A stretch of DNA of 64,000 nucleotides from Sipunculus nudus (lineage: Eukaryota > Annelida > Sipuncula > Golfingiida > Sipunculidae). The notes under the pieces were generated by a model. The model was not told the DNA's origin. It saw only the letters and a list, made by a program, of their open reading frames with translations, and did not search any database. Positions 36,222 to 48,029 of this stretch are shown here, piece by piece (the stretch's first letter is position 1; every line of letters begins with the position of its first letter). The DNA is taken from NCBI GenBank assembly GCA_026874595.1, contig CM049315.1:78349401-78413400 (forward strand), in the 5' to 3' direction. A program made the position numbers and the translations under genes.

Positions 36222-38210
36222 TTTTTTTTTATTGAAACAACTCATAAACAGATACAAAAAAACATACAGATAGACATATATGAAAAGATACAAATACATT
36301 CACATAGACGGATATAAAGCAAAACATGTATGTTTCTATACCACATATTTTAACTCATAGATCTATAATCAGATGTTAGTTACAGTGTTTAATTGAAAAT
36401 GATACATATATACATATACATATATATATACTCATGTTCATACATATACACGCATAAATACATTTACATGTTGACAAGGGTTCTAAAAAAATATAACAGG
36501 AAAAGAAAATAGATTTATTTTTACTCCTTTTTGTTTCTAAAAGATAATATGAATATTGTCCCATTTTTCCATATGACTCTTGATTTTATTACGTTTCCTT
36601 GCAATATTCCTTTCTATATTTTGAACTTGTTCTACATACTAGTATATTTTGAAACTAATGAGAGTTGGTATTGTCTTGTTGCATTTGCAATTGTATATAA
36701 TTTTTTTGTTAACAGAAGTAGCATATCAATCAGGCTATTTTTCGTTGTGTTGAATATAACAGATTTTATATCAAACATCTCTTCATTTATCCCATTATGT
36801 AGAGTTGATAACCAATTTTTTACTTGATATATTATCTTTTTAGTTTCTCTCAGTTCTTCTGATATGGTTATTTTTTATTATTCTGAAATGCTTCAAATAC
36901 TATTTCTTGATAATCTCCTTGCATATCTCTGTTCTATTTTTCTACAACTTTTGAAGATTCTGTATATATATTGAGTATTAATTCTTTATATATTGTGTTT
37001 GTTACTTTTTTCATTTTCTTAACTATTTCTAAATTTGAATTATAGACTGTTTTTGTTATTTTATCTGTTACCAATTCTTTCTTCCACCTTAATGGGATTG
37101 CATCCACTATACTCATGTATTGCATTTTCTTAATATTTACTTTAGTTTTATCTTTTAGTTCTCTGTGGGACAGGAAGACATATTTTTCTCCATTATGCTT
37201 TGTGATATCTTTTATACTTGTTATTCCAGCTATATGCAAAGTTTTATTATAAACTATTTTGTTACCAACTTTTACATGAGAGTTGAAAAATAATATTTCA
37301 TTTAGAATTTTGACACAAGTATTTACATGTTTAAAGTTATATTTACCCCAAATGTTGAGTACCTCTCTCCAAAATGGATGGCATGTATTGCTGAAATTCA
37401 TCATCAGATTTAAAATTACATTGGAATATAAGGGGTCCTAATTTTTTAAGCTGAACATTGACTATTTGTCTCCATCCTTCCTCTGTTTGTCCCGAGACAA
37501 ATCTTTTAATCCATCCAATTTTTAATGCTTCCATTTTGGATTTTAGGTGTATCATATATTTTAAGCCCCCCTTTATCCATCGGCGCAATTAAGGTTGTTC
37601 TGTTTATCTTTTCTTGACCACCCCAGATAAACTTATACAAGAGTGCTTCAATTTCTTTTAAATAATTAAGCGAAGGATTTGGTAAAACTTGAAATGCGTA
37701 AGTTAATTGTGACAAGATAAGGGCTTTTAAAATAGTAATTTTACCTGAGAGACACATTGTTCTTGTTGCCAATATATTTAAAATGGCTTTGATTTTACTT
37801 AACATTTCTTTGTAATTGATATCTTTCATTTTTCGCCAATCTTGGTGTATATATATACCAAGAATCTTTATGGGTTCTGTGCACCACTTAAGTCCTAAAT
37901 TGTTCATACTGTCACAGATATTTTTAGTGTTTTCTATTACTGGCATAATAACAGTTTTATCTAAATTCACCTTAAGTCCAGAAATTTCTTGAAACTTTTG
38001 AAATGTTGAAATGGCTTCTTTTATTGATTCTTGCCCACCTGTGAGGAAGAGAGCAGTATCATCTGCATATTGGATTAATTTATGTTCTTTACCAGCAACA
38101 TTTATCCCTCTTATTTTTGTATTGTTTCGTATTTTAATTGCCAATATTTCTGAAGCTATTATAAATAAGTATGGAGATAGAGGGCATCCTTGTCTAACAC
38201 CACGCGTTAC
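36222..38210 (-). mobile_element. 5'-truncated L1-type LINE inside the pogo-like element
   Basis: The minus strand encodes the second half of an L1-clade reverse transcriptase and its C-terminal region, ending in a short A-tail (T-run at 36223-36231 on +). Probable target-site duplication: AGGATTGTATA (36211-36221) and AGGATTGGATA (38211-38221), 10 of 11 identical. Truncation falls just before the RT motif GVRQGCPLSP, so the EN domain and the start of RT are missing. Confidence 0.78.
36540..38210 (-). pseudogene. LINE reverse transcriptase remnant (ORF2 C-terminal part)
   Basis: The frame 38237-37506 holds GVRQGCPLSPYLF, then QYADDTALFL with the catalytic YADD, then GLKVNLDKT. It continues after a frameshift in 37588-37343 and after another in 37404-36934 (similar to the C-terminal region of L1 ORF2, with IPLRWKKEL). 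Stops then break a tail with KCNKTIP-like text down to about 36540. At least two frameshifts plus stops mean it is dead. The TSD suggests that the first few codons of the longest frame are host sequence. Confidence 0.82.
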
Positions 38211-38333
38211 AGGATTGGATAATGTTTGGTTTATCAATTACTTCTCATTAATGCTTTGTCGGCGAGAGAAGAAAGTCATGTTCATGAGTGACTAATTGGC
38301 CAAACAAGTAAACAACGGACTAGGTATGTCAGC

Positions 38334-38590
38334 CATCGCGCGTGATGAGTAAGATCCTAGCCGGTATTAATTGTGTAACTAGTCATCGCGGCCAGGCTAT
38401 GATTGTTGGACCGTGCACAACTGTAGTCCAAACATTAAAGCAGCATGACCTTGAGTCGACAGAACCATCGCGCTTGATGAGTGAGAGCCTTGTCGGTATT
38501 AATTAATTATGACTGGTTATCACGGCCCAGTCATGATTGACGGGCCCTGCGCAACTGTTATCCATTCATGACTTCGAGTTAAGCGATAGA
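38334..38590. repeat. ~132-bp imperfect tandem duplication inside the pogo-like element
   Basis: CATCGCGCGTGATGAGT at 38334 and CATCGCGCTTGATGAGT at 38466 head two ~130-bp copies. Both hold 'cggtattaatt', 'catcgcggcc' or 'atcacggccc', and 'gcaactgt'. The second copy is diverged and slightly shorter. Confidence 0.7.
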
Positions 38591-38761
38591 AATATTAGCT
38601 GTGGACCAACAAAACACCTCGACACATCCGGTTTTTCGACACATCCGACTTCGACACAAGCTTTTAAGGTTTTAACTATTTTTTTGCAGGGACCCCACGT
38701 TCGACTTCGACACATTCGGGAATTCGACTTAACCGAGTTCGACACAACGGATTTCACTATA

Positions 38762-39640
<879 letters not shown>

Positions 39641-40202
39641 GGCGTTGTTTTAAAGGGAGGCAGTGTACCCTTCACTTTTATAGAAGAACAAAAATGCATC
39701 ATTTTTTACCAGGCGATTCTCAATTATCTTTGCAATTTTGAAACCCACATTGAGAAAAGTAAGGATACGGTATCTGTAAATTGCATAGGAATTGTTGTTG
39801 AAAATTTGAAAATGTTGATCAATTAAATCAAATTATAAATTTGGAAGAAAAAATCTGAAATTTAAAAAAAATTGATTTCGTGTAACAAAATTATGTTCTC
39901 AATGATTCGTTGGAAAAAAATTATCAAATGCATGTCCTTTGTGTCAAAAGCAGGATGTTATAATGCACACGCAGACAGGGCGATCTGTTTGCAAGATGTT
40001 ACACTGTGTCCATAATCAGTCTTCTGCATGGTTTACGCCAGTCCCCTTGCGTGATCTGATGCCATGGTTATAGGATACAGGGTTTGTATTGTTAGCGGAC
40101 TTTTTACAGGGGAATTTCATTAAATTATATCCAATCCAGGTATAAATTCACGAAATGATAAGTCTTGCATGGCGATCTCTGTGTTTTCTATATATTTTCG
40201 TA
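39641..40202. other. Non-coding interval
   Basis: AT-rich sequence with no recognised gene. Confidence 0.4.
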
Positions 40203-40640
40203 TCCGCGAAACCAGAGTTTTGCGGATCATATGTTTTCACGCGGGTTATGCAGCGGCCACGTTCGTTTCCGGACAACCTATCTGAGACCTATGGACCGAT
40301 CTTTCCGACACCCTGCATTATTATAGGGGCATATGTGAACTGGTGCCTAGCATAGACTGGTGGATCCATCTGCAATCCTTTTCGTTCAGTATGAATCTTG
40401 GTGTCTTAGTGATAATAGCCCATATCTCAGGAGTGGCTAAATGTATTGGTCTGAAATTTGGCAGGTCTATTCATCTTGGAGAATTTTCTTGTAGTCCAGA
40501 CAGGTGGTGTCACCTACCTACCCGTTTTCGTAGAATACATTGACGCCCTTGTCTCAGGAGTGGTTTGCCGTATTTGCCTGAAATTGGGCATGTCCATATA
40601 TTTTACATACCTCCATCTCGTACTAAAGACATTATTTGAA
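40203..40640 (+). mobile_element. Helitron 5' end, degraded copy
   Basis: TCCGCGAAACCAGAGTTTTG at 40203, preceded by A, matches the 5' end of the Helitron at 13662. Related half units follow ('catatctcaggagtgg', 'tgaaatttggcaggt'). No CTAG terminus was found, so the right border is approximate. Confidence 0.55.
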
Positions 40641-41076
40641 TGAAATATTTAAATCTGTCTATATATAAACATGTGGACAGAAATACGGGGGGGGGAGCAC
40701 TGATGAAACTGCTTAACATGCAACGCTGTTGAGTTTTCTCTAATTCTAGACAATTGATATCTGCCAGTGAAACTTATAGTATGAAACTAATTTTAAAAAC
40801 ATACATGTTATTGAGCCCTCCTTTCATCAATACTGTATTCTTTCTTTTGCGACAAGTTTCAGATAGAGTTTTATCATATTGTTCTGAATGTTACGGGATA
40901 TATCTTCGGAACATTTCTAATTAATCCTGCAACACAAATGATTATTGAGTTTAACACTTTTCAGCCATTTTAATTTTTAAGATTCATGTTGCAACTGTTT
41001 CTCTTGTTTTAAACATTAAAAAGTGTTACAAGTATATGAGTTATACGCTGATTTTTGGCGAGATTTGAATGTTTCC

Positions 41077-41089
41077 ACACACACACACT

Positions 41090-41127
<38 letters not shown>
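41077..41127. repeat. (CA)n(TA)n microsatellite
   Basis: CA units followed by TA units, upstream of the zinc-finger gene promoter. Confidence 0.93.
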
Positions 41128-41371
41128 AGATTGTCTTTATGTGCACATGAAATATAGTTAACAATTATCTAATCTATTGTTATTATTTTTTTCGGCCTTT
41201 TATGAAAGTGTGATATATTATCTAATTTTGGTAAAATATAAAGAATTAACAAAATCTACTTTTCATTTTAGCAAATATTGAAAGATAATATATGTAAGAA
41301 CTACTTCGATTCAGCGATGGTCATATACTCATTTGGTTTCAGGTTGGTCCACATTAAATAAGAGAGAGCGA

Positions 41372-41588
41372 TGACGTCATGATATCTACATGCCGTGTAC
41401 TACACTGATATGTCCGGTTCCTGTCAGTCTCAAGGTCTCATGATCAAGGGGCGTGGCTCAGGAAAAGCTGGTTGTCAGTTTACACAGGTAACCAATCGGA
41501 TCGCCGCAATCAGTCATACCTTAGATAAGCCTTTCAGGTCTTATCACTGTGGGGGTTCTTATTGATAAATGCTTTATCTGCTTATAAA
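41372..41588 (+). promoter_or_regulatory. Candidate promoter of the odd-skipped-like gene
   Basis: In order: palindromic CRE TGACGTCA (41372-41379), Sp/KLF-like GGGGCGTGGC (41448-41457), CCAAT (41492-41496), four GATA-type sites (AGATAAG 41523, CTTATCA 41540, TGATAA 41563, TTATCT 41574) and TATAAA (41583-41588). The spacing fits a TATA promoter with transcription starting near 41613. The downstream leader has no ATG. These are inferred from motifs only. Confidence 0.5.
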
Positions 41589-41612
41589 GTGGCGTTTAGC
41601 ATACCTGGCTGA

Positions 41613-41705
41613 AGTCATTTGGCGAGGTAAGCGTTGCTATTCGTCCCGTTGAAGATCCTGGTGTGCGAGACAGTTATCAAGTTTACACCAACCTTTTAAT
41701 CTGAG
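41613..41705 (+). other. Probable untranslated exon 1 of the odd-skipped-like gene
   Basis: It runs from the expected start about 25 bp after TATAAA to a donor CTGAG|GTTAGT. An alternative donor GCGAG|GTAAGC lies at about 41626. It contains no ATG. It would splice to the AG at 42349-42350, three bases before the start codon. Confidence 0.42.
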
Positions 41706-42350
41706 GTTAGTATGTTATTAGACAATTTGGACGGGTTATCACATAAAAGGACACCGTATATAATTAAACTTGGTATCTTTAATAGACAAAGTTTATGCCG
41801 AACTGTAGTTGTCGATTTTCATTATCATGGACACTCATCATATAGGTTACTTTTGAATGATATTATTGTTTTATTTATCTATAAGTTGTTAAGGGTATTA
41901 GTTTCAGGGGGAAAACATTATTACCCGTAAATTTTATCTTGCCATACTGGGGAATAGTGATACATTTTATAATCATAATAAGATATGATGTATTGATGAT
42001 AATTCACACTCAGAAACTTTTAAAACAAAACGAATAAACGAGGTATTTTTACTACACCACGACACCGATAAATATCATTCAAAATTAAATTTCGAATACA
42101 TAATGAAATTCTTCTCTAAAATGTGAATGAAAACTTTTTTTCTTGTGTGGTCTAAATTTGATCCTTTTGTTGTGTATTTAGCCAGAATAAAATCAATAAG
42201 TTAATATTAGAATTTGTGCAGTAGTGGACATATAAATGCAATATTAATTCCAGTCTAAAAAAAACACCAGATGGTCCATGAAAAATACAAACTAGAATAT
42301 TTACCAGAGGAAATTTTTGAAACATACAAGTGTTTTATCTTTTCCTTCAG

Positions 42351-42742
42351 GAAATGTCTGCTCCCATAACGGACTATCTCTTCTACCCCGCGCAGGATCC
42401 GGCATCCTATGCGTATTTGCGCTCATTGACCCGGCCGGTTGTAGATAGCTGGGTGCTTTTTTCTCCATATGGTTCTTATCATAATCAGATATATACGGCT
42501 TTGGTGGCGGAAAAGCGACACAATGCGGACAGAGTGAAAACTAAGGAACTTAGCAGCAGAATAAGCAGGCCGTATAGCGGCCAGTCTGTAAAATACGGAG
42601 AAACTCGCCCCACCGAGGGTCCAGTCACACTGAGGCCGAAGTGTGAGGAACAAAATATCAAAAAGTTTGACTTCCACCATCTTGCCGAATCAATACTTGC
42701 AGAACAAGAAGAAAAAAGACTAGAAAAGCAAGAAACAGAGAG
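42351..42742 (+). CDS. Odd-skipped-like gene, exon 2 (start codon, N-terminal region)
   Basis: Acceptor CCTTCAG, ATG at 42354, donor GAGAG|GTAAGA, ends in phase 2. It encodes 129 full codons, tyrosine/proline-rich at first ([16 protein letters not shown]) and charged at the end (EEKRLEKQE). It holds the FDFHHLA motif. Confidence 0.9.
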
Positions 42743-45635
42743 GTAAGAAGCAAAGTCTCCGCCTTCACACACTTTAAGGGATTTTTTTTATTATTTAGGA
42801 TATTTGTTTAAAGCTGTGTTTCCAAATGTGAGTGTATTTGCGTGAAAAAAAATCTATCTCACATTTGACTACATATATATTGTTTCTATATGTCCGTAAG
42901 CGTATATGCGTATGTCCTTATACTCGAGAAAATCGCCACAGGAACGAATTTCACGCATAGGGTCTGGCATTACTCAGGTAATCCCGTAAAATGACGTCAC
43001 GCACGTATCTTTTTTGAAGGTCTACCTAATGCACTTTATCACTGCATACTTCTGCCAATTTACGCGTGTACGCATATATGCACACATAAACGGGAATACG
43101 TGTATTAGCGCACATGGAAGAAATTCAAGTAAGCTGTAAAATTGAGAATGGTATATTAATTATATGATTTCTTTTTGGCTAAACGTTGGTTCCTTGGCTC
43201 GTCTAAAACTTCAACGATGAAGCTACTGTTTGCCATTGTGACTTAACTTTGTTACTTTTACTTATTGTCTATGGAAATATTTCTCTGTTTTTGTTTGGGA
43301 GATGTAATACAACACATTTTACAATATATCAATACATTACTTCTACTGGTGTTCTTCCATAGTGATTCATAATTATAATATATGTGAAAGTATATATGAG
43401 AAAATTATGACTGATGTTGATAAAAGTGACCGACTTTTAAAAGGAGTGAAACGACAGTATTAATTTTAAGCTTAAATGAAAGTGTTTACATGAACCTCTT
43501 CCGTACTGATAGCAACCGACGGTCTGATGCGTCGCCGCTCACCAAAGGGTTAATTGGGATTATAGCACGAAACGATCTGTAACTCTAAGAAAGGAAATTT
43601 ATTTAAAATATTTCCTGTGGTTGTAACATACCGATGGTCACATTACGTTGTATTTTGAAAGGTGTGTAATAAATAATAACCATTCTGGACAGCATAAAGC
43701 ACCTGTAGAGCATCAATAACTGATTTATTTGTCCAGAGAGGAATGAAGCATATACAGCCCTGTAGCCATCTTATATTTGACGGCGGACCTGTATAATGCA
43801 TCAGGTCTGTGTACATTATGTACATATTTTAACTTCCTCGGTGCAAAATAGTGCTGTGAATTGGACTTATTTATCATGGTCAAATATCCAGTACACATAC
43901 ATGTACTGACCATTAATCAATGTAAATATGTTAAATCGCACAGCTGTAAAGGGTGTGTAATAATCATAGGGAACTGCAGGTGTAGTCTATAGACTCCACA
44001 TTGCGCCAGGCACTAAAAAGGCAACGGAGGAGTCCATTCTTATAGCCTGCTATAATGAGTGCTATTATTTTTATCTGTGCAGTAAGAAAAATATCCGACC
44101 AAATGGCTTGGAGCATCAACCACACGAGACGAATACCATCAAAACCCTCCTCAAGTAAGACCATTTCTCAATATGGAATTATCTAATTAATATGGGCTAC
44201 TACAGTCTTTATTAGAATATAGCAAGAAAGAATCAACGTATTTATTGAATTGTATGATGGAGTTATATTCACACAAGCGAGGTAGACGGTGATGTAACCA
44301 TGTAGTGTCGTATTTTTTGTTCCTTATTTACATAATCATCAATATAACAAGAAAAACATGACGGGAGCAATGTTGAATACAAGTGATTTATTATTCAGGT
44401 TTTAACCACTTAATCTACATATAACTGGATATGTTTGAAGATATAAAGATATAGTGACATTATGTATGCATTAAGGAGTGATATTTTCAACAAATCAATA
44501 GCTGAAAATGATATATAACCTTTCATATGTAGTAACTGTCACTTGGTATTTTATCCTTTATCTGTGTTCAAGTACAGACACTGGCGTCACGTAATAAGTA
44601 CAAATAATTAACAATAAAATGCCCGTACCACGCCAGCAGATTACTTAAGATTTATTTAGTAACTTATATTAAGGTGTATTTATTTTCGTATTAAGATCTA
44701 AATTGAAACGGCGTTACACCTGTCGACACTGCCAGCGAGACTTCAGTAAATCTTACAACCTGTTAATACACGAGAGGACCCACACTGACGAGCGCCCGTT
44801 CTCGTGCGACATCTGTGGTAAAGCCTTCCGACGACGAGATCATCTCCGAGATCACAGGTAATCTTCGGATGTGACGTCATGCATTCACCCAAATACCGCC
44901 TCTAGTGGCAGGAATCGGTTGTTAAATCATATTCGATGATTGAAAGATAAAAAAAAGAGCGATGATCGATTATTAATTGGATATTTTATGTACCACCCGT
45001 ATAACCGTGAAATCTGCTGTATAGAATTAGACCTAAAATATTGACCGAGTTAATTCAGTCAGTAGTACATCACGCTGAATAGTCATGGTAATGACCAGTT
45101 TGTTGACACTTATTCAATGCACAAGGTTAAGTATTAATGTTGTTCGCTGTTTTTGCCCTGTGGTTGTTATATATCTCTGACAGAATCAAAATATTTTATC
45201 GGGATGATATGACTTCTTCCGGTCTGCATACATAAACGATTGTAATCGATTATGCAAATGCAATTGATCTAATCGAGTATGAAAGAAAACGACCAATCAT
45301 TGATGTAATCGAACAATACATTGGCACACCACTAGTTGCCTCCCTTTTCCTAATAATTTGTTGGATTTAATTCAGGTTTTTCTTAGGAGGTGATTTTCTG
45401 TGACCGCCACCCTTTAACTGCCTTATTTTCTATTTTATCCGTCTTCGTTTTTTCCAACATTTTGACATATATGGTATAAATGGTTCTTCATTTGTTTTAA
45501 CACATTTCTATGATAAAAACCTATTCAGTTATATTTGTTACCATACACGAAATATCAATTTATTCTGTATGTCTTTCTGTCTGTCTTTCTGCCTGCCTGC
45601 CTGTCTGTCTATCAGTCTGTCTGTCTGTCTGTCTG

Positions 45636-45666
<31 letters not shown>

Positions 45667-47187
45667 GACTGAGATAATGGACTTGTGAATCTTAGATCTT
45701 TTATCTGTTTATCTTAAATAAGCATAAGAAAAATTTTTACTGATCAAATATACAACAAAATTCTGTTAACAATTACTCTCATGGTGCATGCATACCACGC
45801 ATGCCCGCTTATATTAAAAATACAAATTCGCTTGATTTTTAGATTCATTAAGTCATGCCCACCTATATTAATGTAATGATTACAATTGAGATACATTAAG
45901 TTATGCCTACCTACATCGGTGTAATGATTACATTATAGATAAATTAATTCATGTATACCTATAGTACTATATAACTTATATTTTAGATATATTCACGCTG
46001 AGCAGAAGCCGTTTACGTGTGACGTGTGTGGAAAGGGATTCTGTCAATCACGAACACTGACAGTACACAAGGCTTCCCACGAGCAGGTGAGTGTGCTAGC
46101 ACAAACACACACACCCTCACACACACATATACACTCAGCAGCCGCCGTACGTGAGAACAGGTAAGAATATGTAATCCAAAAAAAAGCACACAAAAATACA
46201 CAAATACACACACCTTAATGCCGCTGTCCGTGAGAACAAGAATAAATGTTAGATCGTAAAAAGGCACACACACATACGTGCACGCACACAAGTATATACA
46301 CGCTGTTCATGGTGGCGCTTTTGAATACTTAAGGTCTAATCATCGTCAAAAATCATGAAAATTACATTTTTCTGAAAAACATCTGGTTTTATAGATGTTT
46401 GCTATATCAATCTTTTCACAAAAACACGTTCCTGGGGTTATATTGTATAAATTAGAAAAATAAGTTGCCTTGGGAATGCCTCTTCAAGAACAGTCAACTC
46501 TGCAGATAACCAAGAAAGTGAGCGAATAAACTATGTAATTGCCAATTAGGGTGGACCATGATATATTCATTTAAGAAAGGTCTTCACCAGCAATTTGTTT
46601 AATTAGCGTCACAGTCGCTTAAATCCCTATTTGTGGTTGTGTTTTTATCGAATGACGTGCCTTATGTATAGCGTGTATTACTAAAGAGGTGTCCAAACCC
46701 TTCTTTCTTTGCTCTGTTTGTATTATTCCCATTTACTCCTACAACTATAATTAAGGAATTTAAGCGACTTTATTTAGCGGTAAATTCAAATTGATTTTAT
46801 ATGTAACTGACACCAATAAAAAGAGAGTTTGACTGTACATTTCTGCAAAAGACCAGTCTACATATTTTGAGTGCGTATTTTAAAAGTATGGTAAGGTTCG
46901 CATGGCCTATTTCTGGCCAAGATCACCAAACTCCTCATATACCTACAATATAGGTTTCTGTATACATTATACGTTTCCATTGATCCATGGTATATTTTTA
47001 AGAACTTTTAAAACTGCAGAAATTTGTTACCCAGCGTTACTAGTCTGCATAACATAAAGTCTACACAGATATAGATGGACCACGAGTGAAGCGGTTAAAT
47101 ACCAAGAGACCAGGTGCATGAAAGACAGAAGCATTTTAGTGTCACGGGTGAATCCTTACCATGCATTTGATCTGTGTTATATTGCTG

Positions 47188-47252
<65 letters not shown>

Positions 47253-47695
47253 ATTTGAATAATTATGGATTTTGAATAAAAATATGTAAAAGATAATAAA
47301 TATCACAGATATAAATATGGTTTGCAAACTTATACCAGAGCAAACAATATAAAATTTAATGAAATTCAATATTTGGATTTGTATTCATGAGTATTAAAGT
47401 GTTGGTTTTTTCCAGTCTGTGATGGGTACAATATTTTAGAAAAATAAGAACTTCAACAGTTTCCATATAAAATGCAAAATTGGGGATCAGCTAATAGACG
47501 ATAAATATTGCATTGATATATATATATCATAAATGTTACTTGATATTTTTATAATTTCAGGGTCCGGCACATGAGTGTTCCCATTGCGGAAAGAAGTTTA
47601 GCCAGAAATGTAGTCTGAAAGCCCATCTGAAAACACACGATATGAACTCCTCATTGGTACACAAGGACAGACCGGAAGTACCGAGGGCTTCCTGA
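42354..47695 (+). CDS. Odd-skipped-family C2H2 zinc-finger transcription factor
   Basis: Five coding exons (42354-42742, 44083-44154, 44696-44857, 45987-46086, 47561-47695) join in phase into 858 bp, 285 residues plus TGA. All introns are GT-AG. The N-terminal region carries [11 protein letters not shown] (about 103-113), matching the FDFxxLA motif upstream of the fingers in Osr proteins. Four C2H2 fingers follow: C163/C166/H179/H183, C191/C194/H207/H211, C219/C222/H235/H239 and C247/C250/H263/H267. [31 protein letters not shown] and [11 protein letters not shown] are family hallmarks (Odd, Sob, Bowl, Osr1/2). The proteins are nuclear DNA-binding regulators of segmentation, gut, joint and kidney-type development in other animals. 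The start ATG has G at -3 and directly follows the acceptor. The last finger is shorter of family consensus, and the C-terminal tail is only 18 residues. Vertebrate Osr and fly Odd/Bowl differ in finger number. Orthology to one specific member is not decided. Confidence 0.95.
44083..44154 (+). CDS. Odd-skipped-like gene, exon 3
   Basis: A 72-bp exon between CTGTGCAG and CAA|GTAAGA. It was found by phase: AG+T completes Ser130, 23 codons follow ([19 protein letters not shown]..), and AA+A completes Lys154 with the next exon. It is a linker with no domain. Confidence 0.85.
44696..44857 (+). CDS. Odd-skipped-like gene, exon 4 (zinc fingers 1-2)
   Basis: The acceptor is TATTAAG and the donor CACAG|GTAATC. 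It encodes finger 1, the HTDERP linker and finger 2 up to DH-R. The exon ends inside the Arg codon just before the last finger-2 histidine triplet (YIH). Confidence 0.95.
45567..45666. repeat. (GTCT)n/(CT)n microsatellite in intron 4
   Basis: CTGTCT, CTGCCTGC and CT units in the intron between zinc fingers 2 and 3. Confidence 0.9.
45987..46086 (+). CDS. Odd-skipped-like gene, exon 5 (zinc finger 3)
   Basis: The acceptor is ATTTTAG and the donor CAG|GTGAGT. It completes Arg208, then [20 protein letters not shown] and [13 protein letters not shown], ending in phase 0. Confidence 0.95.
47191..47247. repeat. (AT)n microsatellite in intron 5
   Basis: About 28 AT units. Confidence 0.95.
47561..47695 (+). 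CDS. Odd-skipped-like gene, exon 6 (zinc finger 4, C-terminus)
   Basis: The acceptor is AATTTCAG. It encodes finger 4 ([18 protein letters not shown]..) and a short tail ending RPEVPRAS, stop TGA at 47693-47695. Confidence 0.93.
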   Translation, partial: GPAHECSHCGKKFSQKCSLKAHLKTHDMNSSLVHKDRPEVPRAS

Positions 47696-48009
47696 GAGAT
47701 CATTGGCTTCTTCGGAGATCACGTGACTTCCAGCAAGACCTTTTTATATCATTACAATAGTTTTTTTTTGCGAACTGACAGAGAACATGAGACTGACGTT
47801 TCTGTACGTGTATGCCCTCCTACATTTTGGCGTTTAATGCCGACATACTTCCGAGTAACAACTTTGAAACTAATATTAGAGCTATCTATTTAAAAAAATG
47901 GCTGACGTCTTATATATGAACTGTTTGTTATTCATTGTAGATTGAGAACAATATAACGCAATTCTTTGAAAGCTATTTTGATAATATATTAAATTTTGTA
48001 TGTTTTCAC

Positions 48010-48015
48010 AATAAA
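48010..48015 (+). terminator. Polyadenylation signal of the odd-skipped-like gene
   Basis: AATAAA lies about 315 bp after the stop codon, followed by T-rich and GT-containing sequence, so the 3' UTR would be about 330 bp. It is the first canonical signal downstream. Confidence 0.65.
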
Positions 48016-48029
48016 GTATTCATATACTC

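Larger units (their letters stand above)
35842..38759. mobile_element. Pogo-like DNA transposon inserted in a TAA tract, carrying a LINE
   Basis: The left end is CAGTGAAACCTCGTTGTGTC, and the right end reversed is TAGTGAAATCCGTTGTGTCG. TA is duplicated at 35840-35841 and 38760-38761. TTCGACACA / TGTGTCGAA motifs repeat inside both ends (for example around 35850, 35890, 38620-38660 and 38705-38750). Removing the LINE leaves about 0.9 kb, a non-autonomous MITE-sized element. The TIR start 'CAGTGRAACCTCG' is typical of pogo/Tigger relatives. Confidence 0.8.

Noticed and set aside
38011-38295. 94-codon plus-strand frame
   Set aside because: Antisense shadow of the LINE reverse transcriptase.
42423-42772. 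Two minus-strand frames opposite the odd-skipped exon
   Set aside because: Shadows of the real plus-strand coding exon, which is supported by phase and family motifs.
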